Positions 62,246 through 64,000 of a stretch of DNA of 64,000 nt are shown here, piece by piece. Source of the stretch: Rhodococcus sp. OK302 (GTDB lineage: Bacteria; Actinomycetota; Actinomycetes; Mycobacteriales; Mycobacteriaceae); assembly GCF_002245895.1 (NCBI RefSeq), contig NZ_NPJZ01000001.1, forward strand, positions 1 through 64,000, written 5' to 3'. The translations under genes and the position numbers were made by a program. The notes under the pieces are model-generated. The model was not told where the DNA came from, ran no database searches, and worked only from the letters and a program-made list of their open reading frames with translations. Each line of letters begins with the position of its first letter. The first letter of the stretch is position 1.

Positions 62246-63376
62246 ATGGCGGAACGCTCAGGGCCGAGCCGGATACTTCCTTGCATTCTGGTGGGCCTTG
62301 GAGCCTTCCTCTTGGCCATCGCCGTCCTCATTCCTACCTACATGGTGGGAAAGTTGGAGAAGACGCCGCTCGACCTCGAGGTGACCACCATCGCGACGGG
62401 CAACGGCAGCGTCCTCAACTCCGCGTCACTGCTCGCGGGTAAGGCACAGGTCGACAAGAACGTACCGATCGTCGCTCAGCGCTACGTCACGACGCAGGAT
62501 CCCTCCGATGCCGACGTCATCACGGTCCAAGCCGGCCAGACCGTCATCCGCACCGACAAGCAGGGCGACAGCGGACTCTTGACTGCATCCGTCGACACCG
62601 TCACGCTCGATCGCGTCAGCTCCATGCCGACCAACGACCCGGTCGGAACCATTCAGACCGACCCCGGTCAGCCGGCGCAGGAACTCTCCCGCGACGGATT
62701 GCAGTACAAGTTCCCGTTCAACACGGAGAAGAAGACCTACCCGTACTTCGATCTCAATGCTCGCGCGACTCAGGACATCGACTTCGTCGAAGAGACCGAG
62801 ATCAACGGCATGAAGGTCTACCACTTCACGCAGACGGTCGAACCTGTCGATCTGTCGAAGGTCGTCAACTCCCCCACGAACAAGCTGACGCTGCCTGCCG
62901 ACACCTGGGGCGTACCGGGTGGCGAAACCCCCATCACGATGACGCGTTGGTACACCAACGTCCGTGACCTGTGGGTCGAGCCCAAGACCGGTGTCATCGT
63001 CAAGGGCCAGGAGCAGCTGCATCAGTACTACGGCCGCAACAAGAACTCGGTCGACGTCGACGTCCTGAACGTCACGCTTCCCTTCGACGAAGCAACCATC
63101 GAGTACCAGATCGGGCAGGCCAAGGACGGTATGGATCTGCTCAACCTCGTCGGTCGTACCGTTCCGATCATCGCCGGCATCCTCGGCCTGATCGCACTGG
63201 CCGCCGGTATCTTCCTCGGTGTGCGCGGCGGCAAGGGTGGAACCCCGGCGCCGGCGCATGGCGGCGGCGGCCAGGCTCCGAGCGGACAGCGTCCCGCCAG
63301 CCCCGCTCCCGGCGAGCACGACTGGACCGCCGACGACACTCAGGTGATCCCGCGTCCGGATCTTCGCAAGGACTGA
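62246..63376 (+). CDS. DUF3068 (PorA-family) membrane protein
   Basis: A 376-residue protein like M. tuberculosis Rv0227c. It has an N-terminal helix (ILPCILVGLGAFLLAIAVLI), a large exported domain (about 35-310; conserved YPYFDLNARATQDIDFVEE and WVEPKTGVIVKGQEQ) and a C-terminal helix (VPIIAGILGLIALAAGIFLGV). A Gly/Pro/Ala-rich tail ends the protein. AGGAG before ATG 62246 fixes the start; the longer frame from 61925 has no support. Function unknown; the mycobacterial relative is reported as needed for growth. Confidence 0.85.
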   Translation: MAERSGPSRILPCILVGLGAFLLAIAVLIPTYMVGKLEKTPLDLEVTTIATGNGSVLNSASLLAGKAQVDKNVPIVAQRYVTTQDPSDADVITVQAGQTVIRTDKQGDSGLLTASVDTVTLDRVSSMPTNDPVGTIQTDPGQPAQELSRDGLQYKFPFNTEKKTYPYFDLNARATQDIDFVEETEINGMKVYHFTQTVEPVDLSKVVNSPTNKLTLPADTWGVPGGETPITMTRWYTNVRDLWVEPKTGVIVKGQEQLHQYYGRNKNSVDVDVLNVTLPFDEATIEYQIGQAKDGMDLLNLVGRTVPIIAGILGLIALAAGIFLGVRGGKGGTPAPAHGGGGQAPSGQRPASPAPGEHDWTADDTQVIPRPDLRKD

Positions 63377-63411
63377 GAGTTTCGCCAGTGAAGCTGGCAC
63401 CCGTTGTATGA

Positions 63412-63451
63412 AGTAGGCACCCCTTCCCGCACGTCGGAAGGGGTGCCTACT
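63412..63451. terminator. Bidirectional hairpin terminator
   Basis: Perfect 16-base arms at 63412-63427 and 63436-63451 with an 8-base loop, between the converging DUF3068 and flippase genes. Confidence 0.88.
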
Positions 63452-63465
63452 CGTTGCAGAGGGTG

Positions 63466-64000
63466 CTAGCTCGCGCTCACACTCGCACGATCAGCACTCC
63501 GCACCGCTGCAGTCGCCACAGCAACCGCTGTCACCGACGCGACTACCACCGCAGTCCCGATCAACTCGCCCGGCGTCTCCGCCCACACCAGCATCACCGT
63601 GCCTTCGACGACTAGCCCGATCCACGCCAGTACGGCAACCCTCGTGCGTTCCGACGCGATTGCCGCGAGCAGAGCGCACTGCAACACCGCCAGCACTGCG
63701 CCGTGCAAGGCAAAGGCCCACAGCATCGACGCCACGGGGGCGTAATCGTCGCCCACGAGCACCGGCACCAACGGGCCTGCGATTGCCGCGCCCAGCACCA
63801 GAGTTGCGCCGATTCCGACGAGCACGGCCAACGCAGTCCGCACAGCGCGGGCCGACTGCGCGGGATTCGCCATCTTCGGATACAGAACTACCCCGACCGC
63901 TTGAGGCAGCCAGAACGCAGCCTTGGTTGCCACCGCGCCCAGTGCGTAGATACCGGCGTCGTATTCGCTCAGGACCACGCGGACGATCAGCAGGTCCAGC
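63466..64000 (-). CDS. Polysaccharide flippase-like (MOP family) membrane protein, N-terminus outside window
   Basis: The frame is open to the window edge; 177 C-terminal residues are visible, starting LDLLIVRVVLSEYDAGIYALG. Five membrane helices and the pattern SEYDAGIYALGAVATKAAFWLPQAVGVVLYPKM fit a Wzx/MurJ-like lipid-linked sugar flippase. Partial gene; substrate unknown. Confidence 0.75.
   Translation of the reverse strand, partial: LDLLIVRVVLSEYDAGIYALGAVATKAAFWLPQAVGVVLYPKMANPAQSARAVRTALAVLVGIGATLVLGAAIAGPLVPVLVGDDYAPVASMLWAFALHGAVLAVLQCALLAAIASERTRVAVLAWIGLVVEGTVMLVWAETPGELIGTAVVVASVTAVAVATAAVRSADRASVSAS

Noticed and set aside
1..64000. tRNA, rRNA, prophage or integrative element
   Set aside because: No cloverleaf-like sequence, integrase, phage structural gene or rRNA stretch was recognised.

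Overview
The window is a 64 kb, high-GC (roughly 60-65 %) actinobacterial chromosome segment. Several features point to a mycolate-producing Corynebacteriales member, most likely Rhodococcus of the erythropolis/qingshengii group. It carries a near-complete block syntenic with Mycobacterium tuberculosis Rv0236A-Rv0244c (DUF2613, the arabinofuranosyltransferase AftD, LpqI, a TetR regulator, HtdX, FabG4, FadA2, FadE5). It also has a DUF3068 protein like Rv0227c, F420-type LLM and mycothiol-type families, and many GTG/TTG starts. No rRNA, tRNA, CRISPR array, phage or transposase was seen.

Layout. 1-3 kb is a copper/heme module: a PepSY membrane protein, a PCu(A)C lipoprotein and a Tat-exported DyP peroxidase whose 3' end is frameshifted. 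3-6 kb holds a GIY-YIG-like protein, an SDR and a DUF2797 protein. 6-18.2 kb is one long minus-strand operon encoding a biotin-dependent acyl-CoA carboxylase (two subunits), enoyl-CoA hydratase, a TIGR03084 metal-binding protein, an AtuA/DUF1446 protein, an acyl-CoA dehydrogenase, two acyl-CoA ligases and a terminal TetR. It resembles the Atu/Liu pathways and the M. tuberculosis accA2/accD2 locus, and its substrate is unknown. 18.5-24.5 kb carries lipoproteins, an amidase, a secreted HNH-Excalibur nuclease, a cold-shock-domain protein, a SulP transporter-MerR operon with a clear MerR operator, and a YrdC/YciO protein.

24.5-31 kb contains a decayed alkyl sulfatase, an MFS efflux-TetR pair, a P450-TetR pair, a lone glycosyltransferase and a 47-aa glycine-rich hydrophobic peptide gene. 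31-39 kb is a mixed metabolic stretch (SDR, hydrolase, AsnC-type regulator/M20 amidohydrolase pair, VOC protein, phosphodiesterase, FabH). 39-54.6 kb is the fatty-acid block fadE5...fadA2<>fabG4-htdX, tetR and lpqI. It is interrupted between fadE5 and fadA2 by an ABC/YhgE exporter module bracketed by two inverted copies of a 47-bp palindromic repeat, an XRE/membrane pair, an LLM oxidoreductase and a VanW protein. A shared palindrome, TTAC-N6-GTAA, lies upstream of fadE5, between fadA2 and fabG4, and upstream of the tetR, so this TetR probably controls the whole set. 54.6-64 kb has a universal stress protein, isochorismate synthase, DUF2613-aftD, a frameshifted acyltransferase, a DUF3068 protein and the end of a flippase-like protein.

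Three genes are disrupted: the DyP peroxidase by a missing base in a C run, acyltransferase-3 by a missing base in an A run, and the alkyl sulfatase by truncation, internal loss and a 5-bp duplication. The two homopolymer cases could be sequencing errors; the third is genuine decay. All family assignments come from reading translated sequence and motif recall, with no database search.
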